Shown: piece after piece, positions 54,940-63,490 of the stretch
Numbering within the stretch: position 1 is the first letter of the stretch
How the letters are laid out: the number at the start of each line of letters is the position of its first letter
Made by a program: the position numbers and the translations under genes
Notes under the pieces: generated by a model
Told to the model about the DNA's origin: nothing
What the model saw: only the letters and a program-made list of their open reading frames with translations
Databases searched by the model: none
Source: Verrucomicrobiota bacterium
GTDB taxonomy: Bacteria > Verrucomicrobiota > Verrucomicrobiia > Opitutales > Opitutaceae
Assembly: GCA_014584295.1 (NCBI GenBank)
Contig: JACTNC010000051.1
Span: 86,866 to 150,865, forward strand
Length of the DNA stretch: 64,000 nucleotides
Reading direction: 5' to 3'

Positions 54940-55185
54940 TGGGAACGTAGTAACCGCGGGCGAGCTGATGCCGAACGACGATGACACCGCCATCCGAGCC
55001 CCTGCGAGGAAGATTTGTGACACTCCACCCGAGCGCGGGAGGCGTCAACAGTGCGCCCGGTGCGAAAGCTGGTCAGACCGGGGGCAAACGCCGAGCGTTG
55101 CGGGAATGACCTTTGCGCTGTTGTCCCTCGAACCGGGGATGCAGCCAGCTACGACGAGTTGCTTTCCGGACGTTGTACGACGGCT

Positions 55186-56145
55186 TCAGCCTTTTGCGGG
55201 TACGGTCAGCTTGAACTCCTTCAGGATCGCCGTGACCTTTCCCTCGATGTCAACACCTGGCGTGTGAGGGTTGAGTCCGACGTGCCGGACCGTGCCATCC
55301 GGGGCGACAATGACGATGTTTGGAATGCCCAGTACGACGTAATCAGGATTGAACACGTTTTGCTCGGAGAATGCGACCGGCCAAGTCATCGCTTTCTTCT
55401 GCATGAATTCGGCCGTGAGCGAGTATTCCCGCTCAGGGTCGTTCTTGGCGTCGATCGGTTTGGCCTCCAAGCCGTGCACCTTGCCCTGCAGGCTCGTTAC
55501 GCCGAGGAAAATCACCGGCGAACTTTGGAAATGCGACACCTCCTCGCGCAGCTTGGGAAACGAACTGATGCATGGCCCGCACCAGGTGGCCCAGAAGTCG
55601 AGGACCACGACCTGACCGCGCAGGTCGGACAGCTTCTTGAGGCCGGGACGCGTTGACCAGAGGAAGTCGATTTCCGGGGCCGCGTTGCCAATCAGCGCGT
55701 CGCGTTTTGCATTCTGTTCGGCAAGCTTTGCTGCGCGTGCCGCTTTGCTTTCGGGAGTCATGGAGACCAGCATCTTGGTGGCGATGTCGGCACCCTTCGT
55801 CCCCGGAAAGTTCTTCAGCACGGCTTCGTAGAGTGCCTTGGCCTTCGCTTCGTCCTTAAGAAGGAACTGCGTGAACCCAGCGCGGCGTACACCGATGAAC
55901 GCTTCAGCCTCAGCTTGACCGTGATACTTGGCCAGGAGGGCATCGTACTCGGCTATCAAAGGCGCCAATTCGGCGGCGCTGCGCTGGTTGGCCTTGAGCT
56001 TGGCCGTGACATGCTGCTGGATGGATTGAAGATCAATCTCATAGGGTGGCGGCGGGGCACCATTGTCCGCAGCCAAGGCCGATAGGGCACTCCAAACGGC
56101 GCCAAGGAGCATAAGCATGATAGTGCGACGCAGGATCTTTTTCAT
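55186..56145 (-). CDS. Secreted thiol-disulfide oxidoreductase (TlpA/ResA-like)
   Basis: The protein has a signal peptide (MLMLLGAVWSALSALAADNG), a helical N-terminal domain of about 130 residues and a redoxin fold with the active site CGPC in LDFWATWCGPCISSFPKL. The cis-Pro loop appears near GIPNIVIVAPDGTVRHVG. TlpA-like proteins reduce disulfides in the periplasm or help cytochrome maturation. It precedes the MBL-fold gene on the same strand by about 250 bases. Confidence 0.88.
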   Translation of the reverse strand: MKKILRRTIMLMLLGAVWSALSALAADNGAPPPPYEIDLQSIQQHVTAKLKANQRSAAELAPLIAEYDALLAKYHGQAEAEAFIGVRRAGFTQFLLKDEAKAKALYEAVLKNFPGTKGADIATKMLVSMTPESKAARAAKLAEQNAKRDALIGNAAPEIDFLWSTRPGLKKLSDLRGQVVVLDFWATWCGPCISSFPKLREEVSHFQSSPVIFLGVTSLQGKVHGLEAKPIDAKNDPEREYSLTAEFMQKKAMTWPVAFSEQNVFNPDYVVLGIPNIVIVAPDGTVRHVGLNPHTPGVDIEGKVTAILKEFKLTVPAKG

Positions 56146-56380
56146 GATTGATGGATGGAATGGGTTACAGGCAAATTCGGTGCCCGCTCACAATTGCTTT
56201 CGCAGGATAAATGTGTGGCACGTCGGCGTTTTTGCGCCGCGTTGGCGCAGGACCGCGTCAGGCGTGGGGGCCGAAGCGTGTTGCCAGACCTGGACGGCGG
56301 CTTCCGCGCCGTCGATGCACTGCAACGGGATCAAAGAGGGTTGTGTATTCCCGCCGAGATAGGTCATTCGGATCGCATAT

Positions 56381-59300
56381 CTAAAAATGCCGACGCAGGC
56401 TGAGAGTGTACCGGGCCAATCGGGGATCGCCAACTTGACTGTAGCTGATGCCACCAGCCGGAACCGTCGTGGCCAGAATCGGCGGGCTGGTGTTAAACAC
56501 ATTCTGAATCCCCAGGGTAAGCTGTGTGTCAGCCAGCAGTTTCCGCCACCCTTTCTTTGACGCCCCCCATGAGTAGCGAAGCATCACGTCATGATAGGTC
56601 TGGCTGGATATGGTCTCAGAGCCCTGATTCAAAGTGGCGGCGGCCCGCGTCGCAGCCGTCGCGTTGCCCCGGAAGACATAGTAGGAGCCATAGTACTGAG
56701 TATTCCAACCGACGCTCCAGCGCCCTCGGGTCCAACTCAGCCCAGGAAAACAGCGGAACTTGATGCTGTCGGCATATCCTGCCGTTTCCACGTAGGGAAA
56801 GCTGGGCACTGTTTGCGAGGCCAACTGCGGCTGATAGGTCGCTATCACCGAGATTTGAAACTCACCGAGGTTTGCTGGCCGCCACGTGTAATCGGCCTGC
56901 ACATCCCAGGAGGCCAGCTTCTTGCCCGAAATATTCAGTGAGCGCTGGCTAAGCTGGGTGATTACACCGCCGGTGTATCCGAGCGCACTATCTTGAGCGG
57001 TGAGGGGGGCACGGACGACGCGATCCGGGTAGAACTCCTCGAGGTCAAAGGCCTGTTGCGAAAAGAAGGTAGCAATCTCGTTTGTCTTGCGCACGCGCGT
57101 GTAGTCGATCGATAGCCGAAAGCCAGAAAGTTGTCGTGGCGTGAAGATGAGGCCCGCCGAGACGCTTTCGGACTCTTCAGGCTGCAGATCGGGGCTCCCC
57201 CCCTGAAGCAATGTCACACCAGTATAGACCCTCTGTGCATTGCCCCGCTTCGGATCGATAACCGTGATGGTGCCGATGGAGGTCCTTCCGGATCCGAGTT
57301 GTACGAGGGAAGGAGGCAGGAATCCTGTGCCCACGCTCGCGCGCAACGCCAGGTCGCGAACCGGAGTATACTTTATCCCGGCTGTCATCTTGGTGGCGGA
57401 GAAATCCGGGTCTATATACGTCACTGTTGGCAACGGACTGTCTGCGGTCGGAAGGTCAATGGAACTGACCTGTGCCCGTGTGTGGGCGGTGCTTTCGTCG
57501 CGGCGCACGGATAGTTGCATCTCGAGATCTCGCAGAAACGCACGTTCGGCTGAGCCTAGAACAGGCACTCTGGCTTCGGCGTAATAGGCGTGTGATCGCT
57601 GACTCACACCCGGATACCACGGGAAGACGCCGGCGGGATCGGTGGCCAACGGCCGGTACGTCACGGACGCACCGATCTTTTCCTCTCGTGCCTGCACGAG
57701 ACCCGAGACAACCACGTTACCGGCGGGTAGTCTGAATACCGGACCAGACCCGCGCAGGGTGTATTCATCGGTCGTCACCTTGAAGGAATTGTCGCTGTAT
57801 GGTCGTGGCATCAGGTACGGATCATAGTTGAGCGGCATCGCATTGAGATCCCTCAGGACGTCCAGGGCGCCGGAAACCACTGCCGCGTCAAACCCCACAA
57901 GTGGACCGCTGCCATCAGGATCACCCAACAAGACGCTGGGTGTGAGCGCCTGCGTTTTCGCCTGTGACCAGACGTAGTCGAGGCCTACCGACCAATCGGC
58001 AGGCAAACGTACTGAAACTCCGCCCGTAATGCGATCCGAGAGGGATTTGCTGGTGGCCAAGGTATGAAGGTTGGTGATAGGAAAATTGACCTGAATGGGG
58101 ACCGTGAAGGGATTGTTGGCAGCAGTGACCGGCAACGTCGCCCGATTGTTGGCGACAAGGGTGTCGAATTCCCCGCGGTTCACAAAGCGGGAGGCGTCAA
58201 GGTATGCCTCAACCTGTGTGCTGAATCGTCGGCGCAGTCCGAAACCGTAAGACTCGCGCACGGGGACTGATAGGAGGGCAACCCGGGAACCGATTGCAAC
58301 CGAATCGGGCGGATCGAGGCTGTATTGGCCTGCATTGGCAAGCAAGGCCCGACCCTGATCCGTCGCGGGTCCGCCATATCCGGCCGGCACAAAAGTGATC
58401 GGGGAATTCAGCGGCTGATTCCCATTCTTGAGCACCAAATTGGATCCGTTCAGGCTACGGATGTTGGTCAAGTATCCAAAGGGCGGGGCGGACGCGCCAT
58501 AAATGGCGGCGGGATTGTTGACCAGGAGCAGCGCTCGCGCTCGCTGTACGAAGTCGCGATCGCGACTTAGGAGCGGAGTCCCGTCTTCCCAGCTTCCATT
58601 GATCGTCAGCATGGTTTTTCCGCCTTCGAGTTGAAAGCTGCCGTTGATATCCAGCCGCCGCGACGTGGCATCGGTGTCGAAGGTGTTCAGGTAGCTGGCC
58701 GCCACATCGACGCCCGCGTAATCCTTCCGCGTTATGATATTGATCACCCCGCCGGTGGCCCCTCCTCCGTAGATGCCGGAGGCGGTCGACGGTAGAATCT
58801 CGATGCGTTCGATCATCCGCAGCGGAATGCCATTTACATCCGCCTGTTGGGTGCTCCCGGCGCCGGACGACCTCGGGGGAAGCCTTCTGCCATCCAGTAG
58901 AATGAGGGTTTGGTTTGTGCCCAACCCGCGGAGGTTGACGCCGCTCGTCGGCGACGCGGCCAGGGTCGCGTTGGTGCCGAGCGCCTGGTTCATTGGCAGG
59001 CGTGTCCGGAAAAAATCATCGAGGTTGGTGACAAGTGAGGTGTCGATCTGGGCGCGGTTGAAGACGACGTAGGGCTGCGCATCGTCGCGGGTGCGGGGGA
59101 TGTCGGCGTTGATCGACTTCGAGCCGAAGACCTCGAAGGTCCCCATCTTTACCGTGCCGTCCTCAATCCTTGTCTTGTTTCCCGGGCGGTCGCTGGCCTG
59201 CGCGATCGCCCTTGCCGCGTTTGGGTCGGATTCTCTGTTGTCACGGACCAGGCTCAGTGCGCCGTTCTGCCTGTCCACCGCCACGGTGAAGGGTGTGCCG

Positions 59301-59566
59301 CGGACCATCCGCTCCAGCGCCTCGCGTGGCGTGTAGGAGCCCTTGACCGCGTTGAAGCGGATCCCGTTGAGCGAATCCACCGAGTAGAGCAGTTGCTCGC
59401 CCGACTGGGCGCTGAACTGCTTGAGCATCGGCACGGTGTCGCCGGCGACGATATCGAAGGGTTTCTTCGTTCCGGTGGACTGGGCCAATGCGATGAAGGG
59501 CAGGCTGGCGAGGCAGCAGAGTGCGGCCAGGGCCGCGCGGAGGAATCGGGGAACGGGGTGGCTCAT
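56381..59566 (-). CDS. TonB-dependent receptor with STN signalling domain
   Basis: The ATG at 59566 begins a signal peptide (FLRAALAALCCLASLPFIAL), followed by an STN domain (PFDIVAGDTVPMLKQFSAQS, REALERMVRGTPFTVAVDRQ), a plug (GVNLRGLGTNQTLILLDGRR, RIEILPSTASGIYGGGATGG) and a barrel ending in LARYTLSLRRHF. The STN domain passes a substrate signal to a FecR-type anti-sigma factor, whose gene is next upstream. The frame runs open to 59983, but that extension overlaps the FecR gene and is not protein-like. The length is about 1061 residues. Its ligand is unknown; the architecture suits glycan, nucleoside or siderophore uptake. Confidence 0.92.
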   Translation of the reverse strand: MSHPVPRFLRAALAALCCLASLPFIALAQSTGTKKPFDIVAGDTVPMLKQFSAQSGEQLLYSVDSLNGIRFNAVKGSYTPREALERMVRGTPFTVAVDRQNGALSLVRDNRESDPNAARAIAQASDRPGNKTRIEDGTVKMGTFEVFGSKSINADIPRTRDDAQPYVVFNRAQIDTSLVTNLDDFFRTRLPMNQALGTNATLAASPTSGVNLRGLGTNQTLILLDGRRLPPRSSGAGSTQQADVNGIPLRMIERIEILPSTASGIYGGGATGGVINIITRKDYAGVDVAASYLNTFDTDATSRRLDINGSFQLEGGKTMLTINGSWEDGTPLLSRDRDFVQRARALLLVNNPAAIYGASAPPFGYLTNIRSLNGSNLVLKNGNQPLNSPITFVPAGYGGPATDQGRALLANAGQYSLDPPDSVAIGSRVALLSVPVRESYGFGLRRRFSTQVEAYLDASRFVNRGEFDTLVANNRATLPVTAANNPFTVPIQVNFPITNLHTLATSKSLSDRITGGVSVRLPADWSVGLDYVWSQAKTQALTPSVLLGDPDGSGPLVGFDAAVVSGALDVLRDLNAMPLNYDPYLMPRPYSDNSFKVTTDEYTLRGSGPVFRLPAGNVVVSGLVQAREEKIGASVTYRPLATDPAGVFPWYPGVSQRSHAYYAEARVPVLGSAERAFLRDLEMQLSVRRDESTAHTRAQVSSIDLPTADSPLPTVTYIDPDFSATKMTAGIKYTPVRDLALRASVGTGFLPPSLVQLGSGRTSIGTITVIDPKRGNAQRVYTGVTLLQGGSPDLQPEESESVSAGLIFTPRQLSGFRLSIDYTRVRKTNEIATFFSQQAFDLEEFYPDRVVRAPLTAQDSALGYTGGVITQLSQRSLNISGKKLASWDVQADYTWRPANLGEFQISVIATYQPQLASQTVPSFPYVETAGYADSIKFRCFPGLSWTRGRWSVGWNTQYYGSYYVFRGNATAATRAAATLNQGSETISSQTYHDVMLRYSWGASKKGWRKLLADTQLTLGIQNVFNTSPPILATTVPAGGISYSQVGDPRLARYTLSLRRHF

Positions 59567-59660
59567 GCGGGTTCTGGGTTGGATGTGGTTCCTCTCCACC
59601 ACGCACCAGCCGGCCGGACACCCTAAAGGAATTTGCCAGGGATTTTTCTGCCGGGTCCGC

Positions 59661-60716
59661 TCAATGCCCCGCGCGCAGCAGGGTGACGTCCTCGGTTTGC
59701 TCCACGACCACGCCGAAGTTCTGCTGCAACATACGCACAAAGCCCGTCTGGTCGTCGGGCTTGAACGAGCCACCGAAGTGCTGTGCGGCGAGGTCGGGAT
59801 CGGCAATGGCGAGCTTTCGCGTATGGTAGCGGTTGAATTCCGCCACAATTTCGGAGAGCGGGGCCGACTCGAAGTCGAGCCGTCCCTCCTGCCAGGCCGT
59901 GCGCCGCTGCAATTCTTGAGGCGGGAGGACAGAGATCTCGGTGACTGCCGGCGCGGCACGCGGGAGAGGTTCCGGCAGCGCAACGACGGCGCGCTGGCCA
60001 GGCGTCAGCACGGGGAGCTCCCTCGCCAACGGATCAGATACCGCAAGGAGACTCGCGCCGGAGTGCGCGTCGTTCACCTGCACCCGCCCCTCCATCACAA
60101 GCACCTCGATCGACCGGTCGGCCAGTCGTACGTTGAAAGCGGTACCGACCGCGCGCACAGCCACGCCGCCGGCCTCAACGATGAATGGCCGTGCTGAATT
60201 CTTCGCGACCGAAAAGCTTGCCTCGCCCCGCTCCAGCCGGACACGGCGCTCCTGCGGAGAGAACGCCGTGGTCACGGAACTGTTCGTATTCAACGTCACC
60301 ACCGAGCCATCGGGCAGCTCCATCGTGCGCTGCTCGCCCACTTTGGTGACGGTTTGGCCGGCGTAGTGCTGGGGGCGCCAGTAGCTGATGTAGACGAGAG
60401 CAACGGCTGCGGCGACAGCTACCGACAGCACCCATGCGCGGTGGGCATGGCGTGGGTGGCGGACTGGAGCTGCGGTCGCCGCGGCCGGTGGAGCGAGCAC
60501 CGCGGCGGCGGAGGCGCGGTCGAGGAGATTCCAAGTGCCGGCCAGTTCGTTGAACAGGGCGGCATGGCTGGCATCGGCGGCCAGCCAGTCCTGAAAAGAG
60601 GCTTCCTGCTCGGCGGTCAGCCCGCGGTCGCACCGGGCGAACCAGTCGAGTGCGGCCTGCTCCGCCTCGGTTGGCGGGGGCAGCGGGATGGCGGGATTGG
60701 AACCTTGGTCGGGCAT
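59661..60716 (-). CDS. FecR-family transmembrane anti-sigma regulator
   Basis: The 351-residue protein has a cytoplasmic N-terminal FecR_N helix set (ALDWFARCDRGLTAEQEASF, then WLAADASHAALFNEL), one membrane segment (AWVLSVAVAAAVALVYISYW), a FecR beta domain (RTMELPDGSVVTLNTNSSVT, GEASFSVAKNSARPFIVEAG) and a C-terminal STN-like part (LDFESAPLSEIVAEFNRYHT). It should relay the signal of the STN receptor to the adjacent sigma factor. I use the ATG at 60716; a TTG at 60725 would overlap the sigma gene. Confidence 0.93.
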   Translation of the reverse strand: MPDQGSNPAIPLPPPTEAEQAALDWFARCDRGLTAEQEASFQDWLAADASHAALFNELAGTWNLLDRASAAAVLAPPAAATAAPVRHPRHAHRAWVLSVAVAAAVALVYISYWRPQHYAGQTVTKVGEQRTMELPDGSVVTLNTNSSVTTAFSPQERRVRLERGEASFSVAKNSARPFIVEAGGVAVRAVGTAFNVRLADRSIEVLVMEGRVQVNDAHSGASLLAVSDPLARELPVLTPGQRAVVALPEPLPRAAPAVTEISVLPPQELQRRTAWQEGRLDFESAPLSEIVAEFNRYHTRKLAIADPDLAAQHFGGSFKPDDQTGFVRMLQQNFGVVVEQTEDVTLLRAGH

Positions 60717-60721
60717 GCGGA

Positions 60722-61345
60722 TCAACGGGTCACGGACGGCGGGCAGGCAGCCAGGTGTTCACGCGAGACACCGCGCAGCAGCAGGAACTGCCGGCAGCGG
60801 AACACCGCGACGCACAACTGGGCGTCCACCGTCTTTGGCGAGATGCCGAGACGCTCCGCAATCTCGCGGTGCGCGAGGCCGTGGAAGCGGCGGAGAACGA
60901 GGATTTCCCGGCAGCGCGGTGGAAGCGCGGCGATGGCTTCGTGGAGGATGGCGAGCTCCTGTTCATGGGCGGCGGTTTCGGCGGCATCGGGCCTATCCTC
61001 CACCACGGGCAATTGCTCAATATTCCCTATGGCCTCCGTCGCTGCGGCGCGGTGGTGGCGGAGCTGGTCGATGGCGGCATTACGTGCCGTGGCAAAAAGA
61101 TATGGCCGTACCTCGCGGAGCTGCCCGGCGACCTTCATTCGGAGTAGCCTCGCATAGGTCTCCTGGACGAGGTCGTCGAGGTCGCTTAGCCCAGGGAACC
61201 GGCCGCGCAGGTAGGCCCGGAGCGCCGATTCGTGCGGCTGCACCTCGGCGGCGAACCACTGCGCATGGTCCGTGGCGGCAAGCTGGCCGAGGCGTACGGG
61301 GAGAGAAGCCAAAGGAAGCGGAGGATGCGGACATTCAATCGCCAC
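60722..61345 (-). CDS. FecI-like ECF sigma factor
   Basis: The 207-residue protein has region 2 (ALRAYLRGRFPGLSDLDDLV, then ETYARLLRMKVAGQLREVRP) and region 4 (ALPPRCREILVLRRFHGLAH, REIAERLGISPKTVDAQLCV). It sits directly upstream of the FecR and STN-receptor genes in the same direction, the standard cell-surface signalling trio. The stop lies five bases before the chosen FecR start, so translation may be coupled. Confidence 0.93.
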   Translation of the reverse strand: MAIECPHPPLPLASLPVRLGQLAATDHAQWFAAEVQPHESALRAYLRGRFPGLSDLDDLVQETYARLLRMKVAGQLREVRPYLFATARNAAIDQLRHHRAAATEAIGNIEQLPVVEDRPDAAETAAHEQELAILHEAIAALPPRCREILVLRRFHGLAHREIAERLGISPKTVDAQLCVAVFRCRQFLLLRGVSREHLAACPPSVTR

Positions 61346-61526
61346 CTGGCGGGATGCCGACCCAAAAAAATGCCGGGGCGCGCAAAAATCCTATAGGGAG
61401 TTTGGCCGATTCGTCCGTAGTAACACAGATCAACCTTCGCCTTGATGGGTCGTGCCATGGATCTCGATGTCGTCATGGGCCGGATGGCGGTGGCCCGCGG
61501 AGTTGACGGTTGTAAGGGGCAGGACT

Positions 61527-61608
61527 CACACGAAGCCACGACGACACGAAGTGTTTTGTGATTCACTGGTTTTCTTCGCGGCTTCGCGTGAGCCCTCCGA
61601 TATCTGGA
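61527..61608 (-). repeat. Dispersed hairpin repeat, inverted copy D
   Basis: Read on the minus strand it begins TCCAGATATCGGAGGGCTCA and carries CGCGAAGCCGCGAAGAA, matching copies A and B in order. The two arms (61527-61543 and the complementary stretch near 61573-61589) pair at 14 of 17 positions. Confidence 0.65.
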
Positions 61609-61847
61609 GCGAAGCAAGAATCAATCTCGGGCGACTGCTGTCCCAATTTGGCACCGAGGAGGTCGGAATGCTCTTGTCGAAGGTCGAACGCTTCCACGCA
61701 TGTTACGCGGCGCTTTTGAGAGTTTCCCTTCGCAGGCTTCTCGGTTCGATTGCACAACACGCTTGCGTGGCTTGAGGCGAGTCATGCTGCGCATGCCTTT
61801 GGCCAAACCACGGCGTGATTCAACTTTGACGTTGGCAATTCCAAACC

Positions 61848-61876
61848 TTGCACGCTTGAGGATCCCGTCCTATGGT
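61848..61876 (+). promoter_or_regulatory. Promoter of the small antitoxin/ParE module
   Basis: TTGCAC (61848-61853), a 17-base spacer and TATGGT (61871-61876) stand six bases before the antitoxin ATG at 61883. The layout is the same as at 48078-48113 and 49700-49666 and again predicts a leaderless transcript. Confidence 0.55.
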
Positions 61877-61882
61877 TCCGAC

Positions 61883-62068
61883 ATGACGCCCAAGCAAAAG
61901 ACGCTTCAGGCAATCGGAACGCTCCCCGAAGATGTCTCTTACGAGCAGCTTCAGGAGGAGGTCAGGATTCTTGCGGCTCTCGACGAGGGTGAAGCCGAGA
62001 TTCGTGAAGGGCGGGTTGTTTCGCAGGAAGAAGTTAAGCGTCGTTTGGCTCAATGGACTTCAAGCTGA
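61883..62068 (+). CDS. Small ParE-partner antitoxin
   Basis: The 61-residue protein (MTPKQKTLQAIGTLPEDVSY, then EVRILAALDEGEAEIREGRV and SQEEVKRRLAQW) is typical of short acidic antitoxins encoded directly before ParE-type toxins. It appears complete. The stop overlaps the toxin start by 16 bases. I chose the ATG at 61883 because the promoter lies immediately upstream; an earlier start at 61700 would cross the promoter. Confidence 0.75.
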   Translation: MTPKQKTLQAIGTLPEDVSYEQLQEEVRILAALDEGEAEIREGRVVSQEEVKRRLAQWTSS

Positions 62069-62271
62069 GCTGGACGGAGCTAGCCGTGGCAGATTTGGCG
62101 GAGATTATCCGTTACTATAGGGAAGACGAAAAAAACGTCGAAGCTGCATCGAAGATTGGTGCGGCCATCATCGACCGAGTCGAGGTTCTTCAGACCTTTC
62201 CCGTCCGTGGGCATGACATCGATGGTGAAGTCGCCCAGTTTCCAGCGACACAATGGAGCATCGATCGATAG
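62053..62271 (+). pseudogene. 3'-truncated ParE/RelE-type toxin
   Basis: The first about 50 residues are a normal ParE start (MDFKLSWTELAVADLAEIIR, YYREDEKNVEAASKIGAAII, DRVEVLQTFP). After about base 62200 the reading frame continues into unrelated sequence that is the antisense of the neighbouring nucleotidyltransferase gene, and it ends at 72 residues. ParE toxins are usually 90-100 residues, so the C-terminal catalytic part is lost. The toxin is probably dead. Confidence 0.75.
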
Positions 62272-62496
62272 GTCATGCTGGATACCAAGCGCGCGCATCT
62301 TCTCTTCCAGGTCGGAATACCTCTGTCCGGTCGCAATCTCGACGATAACGTCCACATCGTCGGTGGGACGGGCAGGGGCAAGCGCCGGGTGGTCGAGGAG
62401 CAAATTGACGATACAACCACCAACAAACGCATAGTCGACGCCGGCTTTGTCGAGCCGGTCGGCTACTGCGTGCATCGCGACGATCGGATCAGCCAT
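62080..62496 (-). pseudogene. 3'-truncated nucleotidyltransferase-like protein
   Basis: From the ATG at 62496 the protein reads VADRLDKAGVDYAFVGGCIV, with a nucleotidyltransferase glycine pair, then RPTDDVDVIVEIATGQRYSD carrying the Asp-x-Asp metal site, and KLGDFTIDVMPTDGK. Homology-like sequence stops near base 62200; beyond that it is antisense to the ParE gene. The gene and ParE are therefore joined tail to tail at one breakpoint, each missing its 3' end. Confidence 0.7.
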
Positions 62497-62887
62497 GGAT
62501 CGGAAGCAGTTCGTCGATCTTCTTCTCCGCTGCCGCACGCTCACGGGCACGACCGAGCCGCAACGAGTCCGCGGCGGCGAGAAGGGCATAGAGTTTTGCG
62601 TCCTTCTCCGCGGCTCGCGGACTGCTGGAATAAAGCGGTGACACCGCCAGCCCTTGCACCCGACCCTGAGGATCTGGCCAGACTGGCGGCAGTTGATCGC
62701 CGGAAGTGATTTCGTTTGAGAATGCGGGAGCGGCCCAGGCTGTGGGAATACCACGGGTCATTTCCTTGGTGCGCGCGGCAAAGGCATAGGGCAGACCGTG
62801 CACCAGGAAATTGCGTAGCGCCGAGCGGCGAACAAGCTTCGCGCGCCGCTGACCTCGATCATTGGGCAATACATTGGCATGCAACAC
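62489..62887 (-). pseudogene. 5'-truncated partner of the nucleotidyltransferase
   Basis: The part from about base 62845 to 62489 reads like a family commonly encoded directly before this kind of nucleotidyltransferase: LRNFLVHGLPYAFAA, MTRGIPTAWAAPAF, PPVWPDPQGRVQGLAVSPLY and LRLGRARERAAAEKKIDELL. The expected N-terminal helix-turn-helix is absent and upstream DNA belongs to another gene remnant. It overlaps the nucleotidyltransferase start by eight bases. It is probably the antitoxin-like half of a decayed pair. Confidence 0.6.
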
Positions 62888-63209
62888 GTATCGACGGGCA
62901 CGGCACCTTGCAGATCAACGCATCAGAGCGCTATTCCAGTGTAAGCGGTACACGAAGTCGGTCAGTCCCTCCCAAGTCCGAGACTTCCGCGATGCGATGG
63001 CTGTTCGAGCGGACAAGGGAATCATCATCACCGCCGGGTGGTTCACGGCAGAATCACGACGAGAGGCGACCCAAGACGGAGTCCCGCCAATCGAGCTCAT
63101 CGACGGAGAGAAGCTCGTGGACATGCTTGAGAACTTGGCACTCGGGCTGAAGCCAGTTACAACCTACGAGATCAATCATTCATTCTTTGCGGAGTTCCGT
63201 GGAGCGTAA
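62887..63209 (+). pseudogene. Frameshifted C-terminal remnant of an Mrr-type restriction endonuclease
   Basis: In the last frame, from 62928, the sequence is FQCKRYTKSVSPSQVRDFRD, MAVRADKGIIITAGWFTAES and PPIELIDGEKLVDMLENLAL, the Mrr catalytic fold with its QxK element. The preceding acidic element (TRIDGHGTLQINA, Asp at 62893-62895) is in a different frame, so one indel separates the two catalytic parts around 62915-62930. The N-terminal half is missing. Mrr enzymes cut modified DNA; this copy cannot make an active protein. Confidence 0.75.
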
Positions 63210-63490
63210 TCTCTCTCTCAGCCTAGTCATCCTAGCCTAGATTCCCACGAGAAGCCTGAAGCTAACGAGCAAGCGTCAGGAGTGAGGACGGAGGCCATTG
63301 GCAAGTCATCGATCCCAGTGGTGCCACTTCGTACCTCGGTTTGGAAAATGAACGAACTTGGGATAGGCTCTAGCCCGACTTCGCCAACTGGAGGGGATAA
63401 AATTCGCAAGTCGTTGATTCATCAGTGAGGGATCCGAAAAGTCGGGCCTACAGGGCCAAAATGGACGGGGCGGGTGTTCGAATTTTTTGA

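Larger units (their letters stand above)
61346..61882. other. Interval upstream of the ParE module, with hairpin repeat D
   Basis: No convincing gene is visible in these 537 bases. They hold the inverted copy of the dispersed hairpin repeat and, at the end, a promoter for the small antitoxin gene. Reading frames here are short and not protein-like. Confidence 0.5.

Noticed and set aside
60354..61506. Several long plus-strand frames
   Set aside because: They are antisense to the FecR and sigma factor genes, which have clear domains.
63227..63409. 60-codon minus-strand frame with a GEVGLEP stretch
   Set aside because: It resembles recurrent false calls near tRNA or att-like sequences; I found no tRNA fold here and no protein family.
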